Assembly (NCBI GenBank): GCA_023229405.1
Contig: JALNZH010000076.1
Location: 1 to 12,961, forward strand
DNA: 12,961 nucleotides
From: Bacteroidota bacterium
GTDB taxonomy: Bacteria; Bacteroidota; Ignavibacteria; UBA10030; UBA8401
Reading direction: 5' to 3'
Shown: one piece after another, positions 11,991 through 12,961 of the stretch
How the letters are laid out: each line of letters begins with the position of its first letter
How positions within the stretch are numbered: the stretch's first letter is position 1
Notes under the pieces: model-generated
Seen by the model: only the letters and a program-made list of their open reading frames with translations
Told to the model about the DNA's origin: nothing
Databases searched by the model: none
Made by a program: the position numbers and the translations under genes

Positions 11991-12961
11991 TTATTTCGAA
12001 GATGATAATTTAAATTGATAGAAAGTAAAAACTCCCTTCATCATAGCATGGAAATTCTTTTTGGTTTGCGATGATATTCCGTCAATTGCAAATATCGTTA
12101 CCAAAAAACCAAGATGAGTTGCAATTATTGACCCGAATACCCCGAAGCGTTGAATAAAAAAATAATTCGCCGCAATACTAACGGTAACTCCGGAAACAGA
12201 GCAAACAAGCGCATGACTGAACAAATTTTCTGTCGAGATAAATATGCTTCTCGCAACTCCGTAAAAAGCATAAAACCTCGTCCAGATCAACAAAGACAGC
12301 AGTGTCGCAGAAAACGCAAATTGCTCACCATACAACACTTGAACGATCGACTTGCTCAATAAAGCAATCGGCAGACACACACAAATTGAACCGATAAACA
12401 TCAATCTGTAAAGATTGGTAAGCCGTCGATAATATTCCTCCTCACTCCATTCTTTTGTTTTTACAATCACAGGATACACCGAACTCATTATTACCATGGG
12501 TATAAAACTGATCGGTTCGGATATCTTTTGTGCAGCAGCATAAAATCCGACATCGGTATTTGTTAAATATTCACCGATCATTACTTGATCAATCCGTGCC
12601 TGCATAAATACCGCCAAGTCAGAGATAATAATCGGCCAACTGTTAATCAGTAACTTGCGGGCAACATCAAATCGAAAATTCCACAGTAAGACCTTTTGCC
12701 CCTTTTTTTGGTACATCAATACCAGCGCTACTGCAGCCACAACTAGTTCTATCGAAGATAGTGTCACAAAAACAATAAGATCGGCAGAGGAAAGTATGGC
12801 TATGATCTTTGCTATGCTAATTAAAACAAAGGAAGCATTCTTCGCATAAACCGTATATTTTGAATGAACCTGAGACTGGAACCAGTAGTCAATAACATCA
12901 AATGATTGAAAGACCATCCCCACTGCAGAAATAATCACTAGAACCTGAGTCGTCATATCAT
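11991..12961 (-). CDS. Wzx-type polysaccharide flippase, MOP superfamily (5' end outside window)
   Basis: The reading frame stays open to the right edge, so the N-terminal part is missing; the ATG at 12956 is internal. About 323 residues remain, with roughly nine hydrophobic helices. FQSFDVIDYWFQSQVHSKY (16-34, counted from 12956) corresponds to the short polar loop usual about one-third of the way into flippases of this class. LLINSWPIIISDLAVFMQARID (102-123) and QVMIGEYLTNTDVGFYAAAQKISE (124-147) contain the recurrent D-VGFYAAA motif at the start of the second helical bundle. Family members have 400-480 residues, so about 100-150 are beyond the window. It would move undecaprenyl-linked oligosaccharide across the inner membrane. 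It is the first gene seen in the minus-strand run, whose promoter must therefore lie outside. Confidence 0.88.
   Translation of the reverse strand, partial: DMTTQVLVIISAVGMVFQSFDVIDYWFQSQVHSKYTVYAKNASFVLISIAKIIAILSSADLIVFVTLSSIELVVAAVALVLMYQKKGQKVLLWNFRFDVARKLLINSWPIIISDLAVFMQARIDQVMIGEYLTNTDVGFYAAAQKISEPISFIPMVIMSSVYPVIVKTKEWSEEEYYRRLTNLYRLMFIGSICVCLPIALLSKSIVQVLYGEQFAFSATLLSLLIWTRFYAFYGVARSIFISTENLFSHALVCSVSGVTVSIAANYFFIQRFGVFGSIIATHLGFLVTIFAIDGISSQTKKNFHAMMKGVFTFYQFKLSSSK

Noticed and set aside
1..12961. Mobile element, CRISPR array, toxin-antitoxin or phage-defence system
   Set aside because: I saw no transposase, integrase, regularly spaced repeats, small toxin/antitoxin pair or nuclease/helicase domains in any gene; every long gene fits envelope glycan, redox or phosphatase families.

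Overview
The window looks like a chromosomal surface-glycan region of a Gram-negative bacterium. Three genes point that way: a KdsC-type HAD phosphatase (Kdo/LPS-type sugar metabolism), a lipoprotein thioredoxin, and a Wzx-type flippase. A standard bacterial code with TGA stops, moderate GC that drops to roughly 25-33% in places, weak or missing Shine-Dalgarno sequences, and the styles of the anti-sigma factor and glycosyltransferases suggest the Bacteroidota/Chlorobiota (Ignavibacteria-like) group. That placement is inference only. I see no tRNA, rRNA, CRISPR array, insertion sequence or integrase. No gene-free stretch exceeds 100 bases.

Layout. (1) Bases 1-1074, plus strand: the 3' end of a gene resembling the extracytoplasmic part of an anti-sigma factor, overlapping by 4 nt a TlpA/ResA-like thioredoxin lipoprotein. 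(2) 1139-1840, minus strand: a YfcE/MJ0936-like metallophosphoesterase, convergent with the thioredoxin. (3) 1941-3737, plus strand: a KdsC-like phosphatase followed after 6 nt by a GT-B glycosyltransferase. (4) 3741-12961, minus strand: a tightly packed run of eleven genes that enters from beyond the right edge. In transcription order it is: flippase (5' end missing), DUF268 methyltransferase-like protein, class I methyltransferase, FkbM methyltransferase, unrecognised GT61-like protein, GT2-like glycosyltransferase (TTG start), MetW-like methyltransferase, class I methyltransferase, GT8-like glycosyltransferase, FdtA/QdtA-like ketoisomerase, FdtB/QdtB-like aminotransferase. Nearly all junctions overlap by 1-11 nt or are separated by 3-9 nt. 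The one exception is a 72-nt AT-rich gap at 11157-11228. This block is therefore probably one polycistron.

How the genes fit together (inference from families). The ketoisomerase and aminotransferase would make a dTDP-3-amino-3,6-dideoxyhexose (Fucp3N or Quip3N type). The glycosyltransferases would build a lipid-linked oligosaccharide, five methyltransferase-like proteins would decorate it or a precursor, and the flippase would export it. The product could be an O-antigen, exopolysaccharide or surface-protein glycan. No acetyltransferase, RmlA/RmlB, polymerase or initiating phosphoglycosyltransferase is in the window. The features most worth a second look are the number of methyltransferases beside an amino-sugar pair that lacks its acetyltransferase, the anti-sigma/thioredoxin couple, a hairpin over a translation start at 6177-6200, and the unrecognised protein at 8451-9641.
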